Assembly (NCBI GenBank): GCA_910585635.1
Contig: CAJUFE010000031.1
Span: 1-52,642, forward strand
Reading direction: 5' to 3'
DNA length: 52,642 nt
Origin: an uncultured Lachnospiraceae bacterium
Lineage (GTDB): Bacteria > Bacillota > Clostridia > Lachnospirales > Lachnospiraceae
In this document: positions 6,979 to 14,602 of the stretch, in pieces
How the letters are laid out: every line of letters starts with the position of its first letter
How positions within the stretch are numbered: position 1 is the first letter of the stretch
Notes under the pieces: generated by a model
Databases searched by the model: none
Told to the model about the DNA's origin: nothing
The model's input: the letters and a program-made list of their open reading frames with translations, nothing else
Position numbers and translations under genes: made by a program

Positions 6979-9063
6979 CTACCCGACCTTCTCAAACCGC
7001 ACCGGCGTCGCCTTGTAGGACGGCTCCTTGGAATAGGGGTCGTAGACCGATGGGGTCAGCTTGTTGCATTCGATATAATGGATCGGCGCGTACAGCTCCT
7101 CATACTGCACGTTGTCCGTGATCTTCACCGCGAACCTGGCCTCCTGCCCATTGGCTGAGGCGACGATGATCTCATCCATCTCCCGGATCCCCTTCTCCTT
7201 TGCCAGCCGGGTGTTCATATAGAGGTAGGCCTTCTTTACGGACACATCCTCCACGAACCGCACCTCCCGGGTCCGGCTCTGGGTATGCCACTGGCCCACG
7301 CTCCCCCGTCCGGTGTTCAGCACATAGGGGAAGTCTTCTGTCCGGGGCAGGGGGTTCTCCCGCACCTCTTCGAACATGAACTGGGCCTTCTTCGTGGGGG
7401 TGAAGAACTGGCCGTTCGCATAGAGCCGCCGCTGCTCCTCCTTGTTCTCCTCTTCCTTGCCCTCCGGATAAGGCCACTGGATCCCGTGGGAGCCCTCCAG
7501 GCCTTCCCAGGTGACGCCGGTGATATCGCAGGGCATGTTCCGGGAACATTCCCTCATCAGGTTAAAGCAATCGCGTGGCGTCTCCCAGCCCTTTAAGGGG
7601 TCGATCCCCAGGGCCTTTCCCACGCCTAAGACCGCCTCGTAGTCGGAGATCTCATGTTCCCCCCGTGGCAGCACCTGGCGCATGGCCGAGAGACGGCGCT
7701 CCAGGTTGATGTAGGTCCCTTCCTTCTTTAGGCCCGGGACCACCGGGAAGAACACGGTGCAGTCTTCGGCACTCTCGATCGTATCGTAGATATCCTGCAC
7801 CACGAACAGCTCCAGCTTCTTGGTGGCGGAGGCAAAGGTCTCGTTGTTGACCCAGCTGTGCCTGGGGTTGGTGCACAAGATCCACAGCCCCTTGATCTCA
7901 CCAGCATTGATCCCCTCGATGATCTGGTTATAGGTCTTGGTGGGCTTTTCAGCCAGCATGCTCTCCTCCACCCCCAGGACGCTGGCGATCCGCTGCCGTC
8001 TGGCCGGGTTTGTAAAGTCGCCGCCTCCGTAGAACACGGCGGTGTTGCTGTAGGCCCTGGAGCCCATGGCGTTGCACTGGCCGGTGATCGAATTGGCCCC
8101 TGTGCCAGGCTTTCCGATATTTCCTGTCATCAGGGCCAGGTTGATGATCGCCTGGGCGGTGCGGACCGCCTCGTAGCCCTGGTTCACGCCCATGGTCCAC
8201 CAGAAGGAGACCCTCTTTCCCTGATGGATCAGCTCCACAAGCTCCAGGATCTGCTCTCTTGTCAGGCCTGTCCCCGCCACGCCCCGCTCTAAGGTGTAGC
8301 TGGCCACAAAGTCCCTGAAGGCCTCAAACTTTTCCGTGTGGGCCTCGATAAAGCCGTGGTCTATGTAGTCCTTCTGGATCAGGAGGTTCGCCACCGTGTA
8401 CAGGAGCAGCAGGTCGCTGCGCCACTTGAGCCCGTACCAATGATCCGCGTTCATGGCGGTCTCCGACCGCCTGGGATCGATCACGATCACCTTGTGGCCC
8501 GGCACCTGGTTCTTTTTCACCCGTCCCCACAGGATGGGGTGGGCCACCACCGGGTTCGCCCCGATGAAGATGATGGTGTCGGACAGCTCTAAGTCCTTTA
8601 AGGTATAGCCCGGCGCGTCGAAGCCATAGCTCTGCTTATGGGCCACCACAGCCGTGGCCATGCACAGTCGGGTGTTCCCGTCCACATTGGCCTTTAACAG
8701 GTCCCGCATCACATGGCCGAAGATGGCAAATTCCTCTAAGGTCAGCTGCCCTGTGCTGATGCCGGCCACGCTCTCCTTCCCATACTTTTCCTGGAGCTCC
8801 TTCAGCTTATCCGCCACATGCTTAAAGCCCTCCTCCCAGGGGACGGTCTTAAAGGTCCCGTCCGCCTGGCGGATCTTAGGCAGGCAGCCAGGCTTTACCG
8901 TGGTCTGCTGCTTATCTAAGGACAGGCCCTTGATGCAGCAAAAGCCGTCGTTGACCGGATAGCCCTTGGTGGGCACCACCTTCACCACCCGGCCGTCCTC
9001 CACATAAAAATCCAGATTGCAGTCGATCGCGCAATAATTACAGGTAGACTGTATCTTTTTCAT
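6979..9063 (-). CDS. Molybdopterin oxidoreductase, probable nitrate reductase catalytic subunit (NarA/NasA-like)
   Basis: A 694-residue bis-MGD molybdoenzyme. The N-terminal [4Fe-4S] ligands are C8, C11, C15 and C42. The probable Mo-ligand Cys134 sits in NTRLCMATAV, very close to the NRLCM(A/S)SA motif of Nas/Nap nitrate reductases. Other family segments are GANPVVAHPILWGR, FWWTMGVNQGYEA, NIGKPGTG followed by SITGQCNAMGSR, and TGRGSVGQWHTQSRT. There is no signal peptide, so it is cytoplasmic. Length and the neighbouring ferredoxin and flavoprotein fit the clostridial narABC-type nitrate reductase. A reductase for another oxyanion cannot be excluded. The start has GGAGAGAGATCGAT upstream. The asr genes precede it by 154 bases with no clear terminator between. 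Confidence 0.8.
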   Translation of the reverse strand: MKKIQSTCNYCAIDCNLDFYVEDGRVVKVVPTKGYPVNDGFCCIKGLSLDKQQTTVKPGCLPKIRQADGTFKTVPWEEGFKHVADKLKELQEKYGKESVAGISTGQLTLEEFAIFGHVMRDLLKANVDGNTRLCMATAVVAHKQSYGFDAPGYTLKDLELSDTIIFIGANPVVAHPILWGRVKKNQVPGHKVIVIDPRRSETAMNADHWYGLKWRSDLLLLYTVANLLIQKDYIDHGFIEAHTEKFEAFRDFVASYTLERGVAGTGLTREQILELVELIHQGKRVSFWWTMGVNQGYEAVRTAQAIINLALMTGNIGKPGTGANSITGQCNAMGSRAYSNTAVFYGGGDFTNPARRQRIASVLGVEESMLAEKPTKTYNQIIEGINAGEIKGLWILCTNPRHSWVNNETFASATKKLELFVVQDIYDTIESAEDCTVFFPVVPGLKKEGTYINLERRLSAMRQVLPRGEHEISDYEAVLGVGKALGIDPLKGWETPRDCFNLMRECSRNMPCDITGVTWEGLEGSHGIQWPYPEGKEEENKEEQRRLYANGQFFTPTKKAQFMFEEVRENPLPRTEDFPYVLNTGRGSVGQWHTQSRTREVRFVEDVSVKKAYLYMNTRLAKEKGIREMDEIIVASANGQEARFAVKITDNVQYEELYAPIHYIECNKLTPSVYDPYSKEPSYKATPVRFEKVG

Positions 9064-9101
9064 ATCGATCTCTCTCCTATCTTACTCCTTTCAGTCCTGG
9101 T

Positions 9102-9149
9102 CCGGCCTCTCTCCCGCGCTCTCCCACAGGACCCGGCCTCTCTCCCGCG
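9102..9149. repeat. 17-bp direct repeat in the asrC-narA gap
   Basis: CCGGCCTCTCTCCCGCG occurs twice, at 9102-9118 and 9133-9149, 31 bp apart. No promoter, operator or terminator is evident in this gap. Confidence 0.6.
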
Positions 9150-9217
9150 TATGGGGTCCATGCAGCAGGCCGGGACCCTTTTCAAAAACCCAGGGACCGA
9201 GACATGGCCATCCTCTC

Positions 9218-10192
9218 CTACCGGTCATAATGGATCCCGCTCCAGTAAACACATTCCTTGACGATCGTCTCCGGGGGCAGCTCAACGCCCTCCAGGGCCC
9301 ATTTTTTATATTCCTCAAAGCCCACCCGGTCGATGATGTAGCCGATGTGCTCCTTTCCGGCCGGGGCGTCGGGGGAGATGTATTCCTTCACGAACCGATA
9401 GGTGTTCAGGATGATCTTCACGATGCTGTCCTCGTCGGCCCACACCAGGAAGTCCTCCCCCAGCCTGGGGTTCTTCTTGCCCGTCCGGCCCATGATGGTC
9501 AGCTTATAGTACTTCTTCTTGCTCCTGGTAAATGCCCTGGTGGGGCATTTGGTCACACAGACGCCGCAGCCGATGCACTTCTCCTCATCCCGAAGGATCT
9601 TATAGTTTTCTGACCGCAGGGCGCGGACCGACAGCTTTTCACAGCCCTTCATGCAGGCCTGGCAGTGGACGCAGCGGTCCGGATCGTACTCCGGCCGGGT
9701 CATGCCGATGATCCCGAAGTCGTGCATCCTGGCCTTGGCGCAGTCGTTGGAGCAGCCGGTGCAGGCGATCTTAAAATGCAGGTCGTTGGGGAACACCGCC
9801 TTTTCGATCCGCTTGGCCAGAGCCGCCGTGTTATAGTTGGCAAAGGGACATACATTGTTCCCGATGCAGGCGCTGATGTTGCGGGTGCCGGAGGCCGGAT
9901 AGCCCTTCCCTGTCTCCTCCTGGTTGATCTCTAAGATCTCGATGATCGGCTGCAGCTTCTGGTTGATCTCCTCCATGTCCTCCAGGCGGATCCCCTCGAT
10001 CTCAAAGCCCTGTCTGGTGGTCAGGTGGACGTATCCGTTCCCGTACTGCTCAGCGATCTCCTGTACCATCCCTAAGACCCTGGCGTCCAGATAGCCTCCC
10101 GGCACACGGATCCTGGAGGCTCCGATCCCCCGGACCTTCGATACACGGAACGCGTTCTTTTTCAATTTTTTCGTATTGATGTCCAGTCCCAT
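9218..10192 (-). CDS. asrC: Anaerobic sulfite reductase subunit C (siroheme subunit; possible nitrite reductase)
   Basis: A 324-residue nitrite/sulfite reductase ferredoxin-like half-domain protein. The coupled siroheme/[4Fe-4S] ligands are visible as C109-x5-C115 and C147-x3-C151 (within CTGCSNDC). Two ferredoxin sets follow: C174xxC177xxC180xxxC184 and C206xxC209xxC212xxxC216. This is the AsrC arrangement, which reduces sulfite to sulfide; siroheme enzymes of this superfamily also reduce nitrite to ammonium. Next to a nitrate reductase, nitrite is a plausible substrate, but that is inference. The start at 10192 is 11 bases after the asrB stop, with an AGGAGGTGTGGGG leader. It follows asrB and asrA in one operon. 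Confidence 0.88.
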   Translation of the reverse strand: MGLDINTKKLKKNAFRVSKVRGIGASRIRVPGGYLDARVLGMVQEIAEQYGNGYVHLTTRQGFEIEGIRLEDMEEINQKLQPIIEILEINQEETGKGYPASGTRNISACIGNNVCPFANYNTAALAKRIEKAVFPNDLHFKIACTGCSNDCAKARMHDFGIIGMTRPEYDPDRCVHCQACMKGCEKLSVRALRSENYKILRDEEKCIGCGVCVTKCPTRAFTRSKKKYYKLTIMGRTGKKNPRLGEDFLVWADEDSIVKIILNTYRFVKEYISPDAPAGKEHIGYIIDRVGFEEYKKWALEGVELPPETIVKECVYWSGIHYDR

Positions 10193-10203
10193 CCCCACAC
10201 CTC

Positions 10204-10995
10204 CTAATCGATCAGCTCTTTGCCGTCCACGTAGTTGAACACCGGCCCGTCTAAGCACACATAGGTGGAGCCGATCTTACAGTGTCCGCATTTGCCCAGG
10301 CCGCAGCACATCTTCCGCTCGTGGGATACCCAGATATCCTTCTCTGCCACCCCCAGCTTCAAGATCTCCATCACCGTGAACTTGATCATCACCGGCGGCC
10401 CCACGCAGATGAAGGCCGCATCCTTAAGGTCCTTAAACTGCAGCGCGGGGATGTACTTGGTCACCATGCCCACCGGCCCGTCGTAGCCCTCAGGGGCCGT
10501 ATCCACCGTGCAGGTCACATGGATCTTCTCCTTCCAGAAGGCGAAGTCCTCCTTGAACAGCACATCCTTCGGGGACTTGAACCCGGCGATCAGGGTGGTC
10601 TCCTTCGCCTCCCCCGGGTGGCGGGCAAAATGCTCCACCACGCCCCGCACCGGCGACAGGCCCGTTCCGCCCGCCACGATCACCAGCTCCCTGCCCCGAT
10701 AGTTTTGGATATCGAAGCCATTGCCGTAGGGGCCGCGGATGAACAGGGTATCCCCCACATAGTTCTCGAAGATCTCGTCGGTCACCTTCCCTACCCGGCG
10801 GATCGTGAAGTCCACCGTATCCTCCCCGATCCCGCTGACGGAGATCGGCGCCTCCCCGTACTTGGGCAGGGAGATCTCAAAAAACTGCCCTGGCTTTACG
10901 TCGCCCTTGAACGTCATGCGGAAGGTGTATTCCAGATCCGTGTGGCGGATCACCTCCCGTATGGTGGATAACTGGGGGATGTATTCATTTTTCAT
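10204..10995 (-). CDS. asrB: Anaerobic sulfite reductase subunit B (flavin/2Fe-2S reductase)
   Basis: A 263-residue ferredoxin-NADP reductase-like protein. It has an FAD-binding barrel (TFRMTFKGDVKPGQFFEISLP), an RGPYGNGFD loop, the nucleotide-binding start VIVAGGTGLSPV, and a C-terminal [2Fe-2S] motif CCGLGKCGHCKIGSTYVC of the dihydroorotate dehydrogenase electron-transfer (PyrK) type. In the AsrABC complex it takes electrons from NAD(P)H and passes them through AsrA to AsrC. Its first codons overlap the end of asrA by 11 bases. A longer upstream frame is only read-through of asrA DNA. Confidence 0.9.
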   Translation of the reverse strand: MKNEYIPQLSTIREVIRHTDLEYTFRMTFKGDVKPGQFFEISLPKYGEAPISVSGIGEDTVDFTIRRVGKVTDEIFENYVGDTLFIRGPYGNGFDIQNYRGRELVIVAGGTGLSPVRGVVEHFARHPGEAKETTLIAGFKSPKDVLFKEDFAFWKEKIHVTCTVDTAPEGYDGPVGMVTKYIPALQFKDLKDAAFICVGPPVMIKFTVMEILKLGVAEKDIWVSHERKMCCGLGKCGHCKIGSTYVCLDGPVFNYVDGKELID

Positions 10996-12187
10996 CAGCG
11001 CTCTCCTCCTTTGCCAGACGGTTGATACAGTTTGCGTAGGAGATATACTCGGGACAGACGTCGTCGCAGCGTCCGCAGCCCACGCACATGGGGTAGCCGA
11101 ACCGTTTCTCAAAATCATAGATCTTATGCATCACCTTGAACCGCATCCGGTCGCCCTGGCTCTTCCGATAGCTGTGGCCGCCGGCCATGTCCGTGTAGCC
11201 GTCCACCTGGCAGGACGCCCACACCCGCCTCCGTTCGCCCACCTTCGGGTTATCTTTATAGAAGATATCCTGCATGGTGAAGCAGGTGCAGGTGGGACAG
11301 ACAAAATTGCAGCGGCCGCAGCCGATACAGCGGCTGCCGTACTCCTGCCAGATCTCCTTGGTGAAGCTGGCATTGGACAGGTTCCTTGGCAGGGTGACCT
11401 TCTCCTTGTTCTCGGTCACAAAGTCGGGGCTCACATCCATCCGGACCGGGACCTCCCCCGGAACGCCCTCTGCCTCTGAGCCTGCCGCTGCAGCTCCTCC
11501 TGTCTCCGGTCCTGTCGCTGCAGCGCCTCCTGTCTCCGAGCCTGCCGCTGCAACGCCTCCTGCCTCTGGTCCTGCAGCTGCAACGCCCTCTGCCTCTGCA
11601 GCCGTCCCACTCCCGACTCCAGTGCCTGCTTGCCCTTCCCGGCCCTGGTCCCCTCCATAAGGATCCAGCTCCTCTGCCCGGATATCCAGATCGACCCGAT
11701 CGCCGTCCACCTTGATGTATGCGTCATAGTCATCGCAGACATTTGTCCCCATGCTGACACAAAAGCCCGTCTCACAGGTCTGGCCGCAGCCCATCAGGAC
11801 GAACTTCGCCCGCTCCCGGATCCGCTTATAGTAGAAGTCCTCCGGCCCGTTCTGCAGATAGATCTGATCCAGCCGTCTGACCCCGTTAAGGTCGCAGGCC
11901 CGCAGGAAGATCAGAAGATCCTTATCCGGCCCCTTCGGCACAGTGGCCGTATCCTCTGTAAAATAGAACAATGTCTCATTGATCGCCAGTAAGGCCTCCT
12001 TAAAAGAGTAGTCGGACCGCTGGTCCCACACGATCTCATCCAGGGAAGACACCTTTCCGTAGCGGATCACATCCGTATCGGAAAAACAGCCTTCCCCTTC
12101 CATCCGTTTTGGCCCGAACACATCATATTGCCGGGCCCACTTCCTAAACAGCTCTCCTGCTCCTGGTCTTGATAAGCGATATCCCAT
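10985..12187 (-). CDS. asrA: Anaerobic sulfite reductase subunit A (4Fe-4S electron-transfer subunit) with repeat insertion
   Basis: A 400-residue AsrA/HydB-like protein, longer than the roughly 340-350 residues usual for AsrA. FLRACDLNGVRRLDQIYL near residue 95 and VLMGCGQTC are family segments. Two C-terminal ferredoxin motifs are CIGCGRCNFVCPTCTC and CVGCGRCDDVCPE. The extra length is an Ala/Gly/Glu-rich insert at about residues 196-242. It is made of ten-residue repeats (VAAAGPEAGG type) coded by a 30-bp minisatellite, and lies in the linker before the first ferredoxin motif. The start at 12187 has AAAGGAG six bases upstream. It is first in its operon behind a probable Crp/Fnr-controlled promoter. 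Confidence 0.9.
   Translation of the reverse strand: MGYRLSRPGAGELFRKWARQYDVFGPKRMEGEGCFSDTDVIRYGKVSSLDEIVWDQRSDYSFKEALLAINETLFYFTEDTATVPKGPDKDLLIFLRACDLNGVRRLDQIYLQNGPEDFYYKRIRERAKFVLMGCGQTCETGFCVSMGTNVCDDYDAYIKVDGDRVDLDIRAEELDPYGGDQGREGQAGTGVGSGTAAEAEGVAAAGPEAGGVAAAGSETGGAAATGPETGGAAAAGSEAEGVPGEVPVRMDVSPDFVTENKEKVTLPRNLSNASFTKEIWQEYGSRCIGCGRCNFVCPTCTCFTMQDIFYKDNPKVGERRRVWASCQVDGYTDMAGGHSYRKSQGDRMRFKVMHKIYDFEKRFGYPMCVGCGRCDDVCPEYISYANCINRLAKEESADEK
11461..11600. repeat. 30-bp in-frame minisatellite within asrA (4.6 copies)
   Basis: Units begin at 11461, 11491, 11521, 11551 and 11581 (the last partial). Consecutive units differ at a few positions. Each adds ten codons, so copy-number change keeps the frame. 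The coded insert is Ala-, Gly- and Glu-rich and predicted disordered. Confidence 0.9.
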
Positions 12188-12230
12188 AACAACTCCTTTC
12201 TCAGACTGCACGTGCCTCATGTTTGTCTAC

Positions 12231-12278
12231 ATTTTATCAATAAACGACAAAAGATTCTGTGACTTATGTCACAGAATC
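12231..12278 (-). promoter_or_regulatory. asrA promoter with Crp/Fnr-type operator (TGTGA-N6-TCACA)
   Basis: A dyad with perfect 11-bp arms (GATTCTGTGAC at 12253-12263 and its complement at 12268-12278) contains TGTGA-N6-TCACA. On the minus strand the -10 candidate TAAAAT is at 12236-12231. If transcription starts about seven bases further on (near 12224), the dyad centre (12265.5) lies about 41 bases upstream, the classic class II activator position, replacing a normal -35. The hairpin followed by TTTTGT could also end the regulator transcript. Confidence 0.75.
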
Positions 12279-12308
12279 TCCAAAAAATCTGACAGATAGC
12301 CTCGGATC

Positions 12309-13016
12309 CTATAAAGATCTGCCATCGATCTGCCCGGTCTTATAATAATGGGACATCTTTTCCGGATCTAAAATGGTGATCTGCTTCCGTTCCATCCGGA
12401 TCAGCCCTAAGTCTGTCAAGGTCTTACAGAGCCTGGAGGTGGACTCCCTGGGCGCTCCCAGCATGTCAGCCAGAAAGGTGATCGGCAGGTTGATATCGAT
12501 CAAGATCCCATCCGGCGTCTCCTTTCCGAAATCCCGGGAAAGCTTCCACAGCTTAGCCGCTAATTTCTTCTCCATATAGATACTGCCTATGGTGTTCTTT
12601 AACTGATGCCCCATCCGCCAGATCTTCCGCTCCTGGGCTGTAAGCACGGCTTTGGTCAGCTGGAAATCCGTTTCCATCAGCGCCACGAACCGGGAGGCCG
12701 GGACCGCAAAGATCTTGCTGGCCTCGATCGTCTCACAGAAGACCGAGGCCGGATGGGTATCCAGCACATGCTCGTTTAAAAGCGCCCCGGGACCCAGGAT
12801 GAAGATGATCTTCCGCTTTCCGGTGTGGGTCAGGTTATAGATGATGGACTTTCCCGTGAGCTGGATGAACACCGTCTTTAAGGGCTCCTTAGCATGGATG
12901 ATGATGCTCCCCTTAGGAAAGGACTGGGTCCGTCCCTGCTGCCAGAGCCGTTCTGTGGTCTTTGGAGCCACTTCTTGAAAGAGAGCGAGGCTGCTCAGTA
13001 GGTTCTTTTTGTGCAT
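12309..13016 (-). CDS. Crp/Fnr-family transcriptional regulator
   Basis: A 235-residue regulator with an N-terminal cyclic-nucleotide-binding-like barrel (about 25-125), a long dimer helix (about 125-160) and a C-terminal winged helix (177-205, LPITFLADMLGAPRESTSRL). The recognition helix has R190-E191-xxx-R195, the same spacing as Crp R180-E181-xxx-R185, which reads TGTGA. No N-terminal Fnr cysteine cluster is present; the only cysteines are 94 and 197. The effector is therefore unknown. It lies directly before asrA, whose promoter holds a perfect TGTGA-N6-TCACA site, so it is the obvious candidate regulator. Its own Shine-Dalgarno is weak (AGAAAGAG). It follows the YARHG lipoprotein by 28 bases. 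Confidence 0.88.
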   Translation of the reverse strand: MHKKNLLSSLALFQEVAPKTTERLWQQGRTQSFPKGSIIIHAKEPLKTVFIQLTGKSIIYNLTHTGKRKIIFILGPGALLNEHVLDTHPASVFCETIEASKIFAVPASRFVALMETDFQLTKAVLTAQERKIWRMGHQLKNTIGSIYMEKKLAAKLWKLSRDFGKETPDGILIDINLPITFLADMLGAPRESTSRLCKTLTDLGLIRMERKQITILDPEKMSHYYKTGQIDGRSL

Positions 13017-13044
13017 ATGGGACTCTTTCTAACTTTCTAACGTT

Positions 13045-14523
13045 CTAATCCTCCAGGCTTTGGATCAGCTTCACATTTTCCTTCTCATAGATGTTTAGAT
13101 ACTCTTCCCGGAAGTTCTTAGGCTCGATGGTCCCCACGTACCAGGACTTGCTGTTAAAATAGTCCTGGATCTCCTGGGTCTGGAATTTCCGGCCGTGGCG
13201 GGCGTAGATCTCGTTCCGGGCCAGCCGCAGCTGCTCTTTCGTGAGCCCGGCCAGGTCCTGGCGGGTCAGGTAGCGGGTGCTGCTCTCCGGGAGGATGTAG
13301 TCGGACGACGCATAGCCACCCGAGACGCCGCTCCCGCTGCCTCCGGCGTAGCCGCCTCCGGTCATACTCCCGCCGCCTCCGGCGTAGCTGCCTGAGGCAC
13401 CGCCCCCGCCGCTCCCAGCGTAGCCGCCGCCCGCGTAGGAGGTCATGCCCTGGTTCAGCCGCTTCACGATATCGCTCCCGGGTCCGTAGATGCCGCCCTC
13501 GATCCGGCCATTGGCCAGCATCCACTGCTGCATATCTGTATACTGCCCCGTTTGAGGCTCGTTGGTCACGCACTCGCCGTAGGCCAAGACCTCAAAGCCA
13601 GGCTCTCCGGTCAGCTCTACCGAAGACCAGCTCTCCGTGCAGGCGGGGAGCACAAAACCGGCTGCCCGAAGATCATTTTTCCATCCCTCCCACCAGCTGT
13701 CGTCAGAGCCGGTGGTGGCCACCTGGTAGGTCTCTTTTAAAGAACTGCCGTCATACTGGTAGAGACGGATCTCCGGGCTTCCTCCGTCCGCCCAGGTATA
13801 GACCTCGCGGTCCGACTGGGTGTAGATCAGCCGTTTATCTCCCAGGTCCTTTAGACCGATCATATACTCCTCGCTGTTATAGCCGGAAAAGCAGTCTATA
13901 TGCTCCAGGCCGCCCACCTCGGTCACTGCCCCGTCCTTTTCGCTATAGACCTTTAACCCGATGCGGTTCTGCCCGTTCCCGCTGCCCTTGCTCCCTGCCG
14001 TATAGAGCAGGAGCAGCTCATCAAAGCCATCCTTATCCAGATCCCGCTGGCAGGTGGCGATGATCCCGTCCTCCAGCGCCGCCGTCTTCGGGGAGGCGAA
14101 CCAGTAGTCCGTATCCGTGTAGGAGATCTCCTCATAGCCATAGGAGAAGGAGGTATTGTCCCCCTTGCCATACATCGGCTCCAGCTCTTCTTTGATATAC
14201 TGGGCAAACGTCCCGGCCCCTGCGCCGCTCCCGGCCTCCGATCCGCCCGGACTGTCGGCAGCATCAGCCCCGTCAGAGCCGTCTTTCTGCTCCGTGCTGT
14301 CCCCATCCGCAGCGCCATCTCCATGGTCCCCTGCCTCCAGGTCCTCCTCTTGATCCTCTTTCCCATCCTCATCCTTATCCGAAGAGCCGCCCTTCACCTT
14401 GTCCTCATACAGCTCCATCGCCACATCCTTGATGACCTTAGGCGTACAGCCGCTCATGGAAGCCCCTGCCATGAGGATCGTCAGCAGGATCATGAGCCGC
14501 CTTACTCTCTTCCCTTTTTTCAT
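13045..14523 (-). CDS. Secreted lipoprotein with C-terminal YARHG domain
   Basis: This encodes 492 residues. A lipoprotein signal (basic start, hydrophobic core, lipobox MSGC) is followed by an acidic Asp/Glu/Gly linker to about residue 105. A roughly 240-residue domain shared with the next gene upstream comes next. It includes CQRDLDKDGFDELLLLY, an FG-GAP/EF-hand-like acidic loop. A Gly/Ser/Tyr-rich repeat linker (YAGGG type, about 365-415) leads to a YARHG domain (LARNEIYARHGRKF, PF13308) at about 425-490. It is anchored outside the membrane and the function is unknown; YARHG domains occur in cell-surface proteins. GGAGGAGATAGG precedes the start. Confidence 0.82.
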   Translation of the reverse strand: MKKGKRVRRLMILLTILMAGASMSGCTPKVIKDVAMELYEDKVKGGSSDKDEDGKEDQEEDLEAGDHGDGAADGDSTEQKDGSDGADAADSPGGSEAGSGAGAGTFAQYIKEELEPMYGKGDNTSFSYGYEEISYTDTDYWFASPKTAALEDGIIATCQRDLDKDGFDELLLLYTAGSKGSGNGQNRIGLKVYSEKDGAVTEVGGLEHIDCFSGYNSEEYMIGLKDLGDKRLIYTQSDREVYTWADGGSPEIRLYQYDGSSLKETYQVATTGSDDSWWEGWKNDLRAAGFVLPACTESWSSVELTGEPGFEVLAYGECVTNEPQTGQYTDMQQWMLANGRIEGGIYGPGSDIVKRLNQGMTSYAGGGYAGSGGGGASGSYAGGGGSMTGGGYAGGSGSGVSGGYASSDYILPESSTRYLTRQDLAGLTKEQLRLARNEIYARHGRKFQTQEIQDYFNSKSWYVGTIEPKNFREEYLNIYEKENVKLIQSLED

Positions 14524-14602
14524 CCTATCTCCTCCTTGGCAACCGTCCGGATACCCTGAACGGTCACCCTCTTTATCTTATCCGGCTCCTGTCAACAGCA
14601 CT

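Noticed and set aside
12253..12278. Reading the 26-bp dyad purely as the regulator's terminator
   Set aside because: The downstream T-run is short and interrupted, while the TGTGA-N6-TCACA content and its distance to a -10 box fit an operator better. A dual role remains possible.
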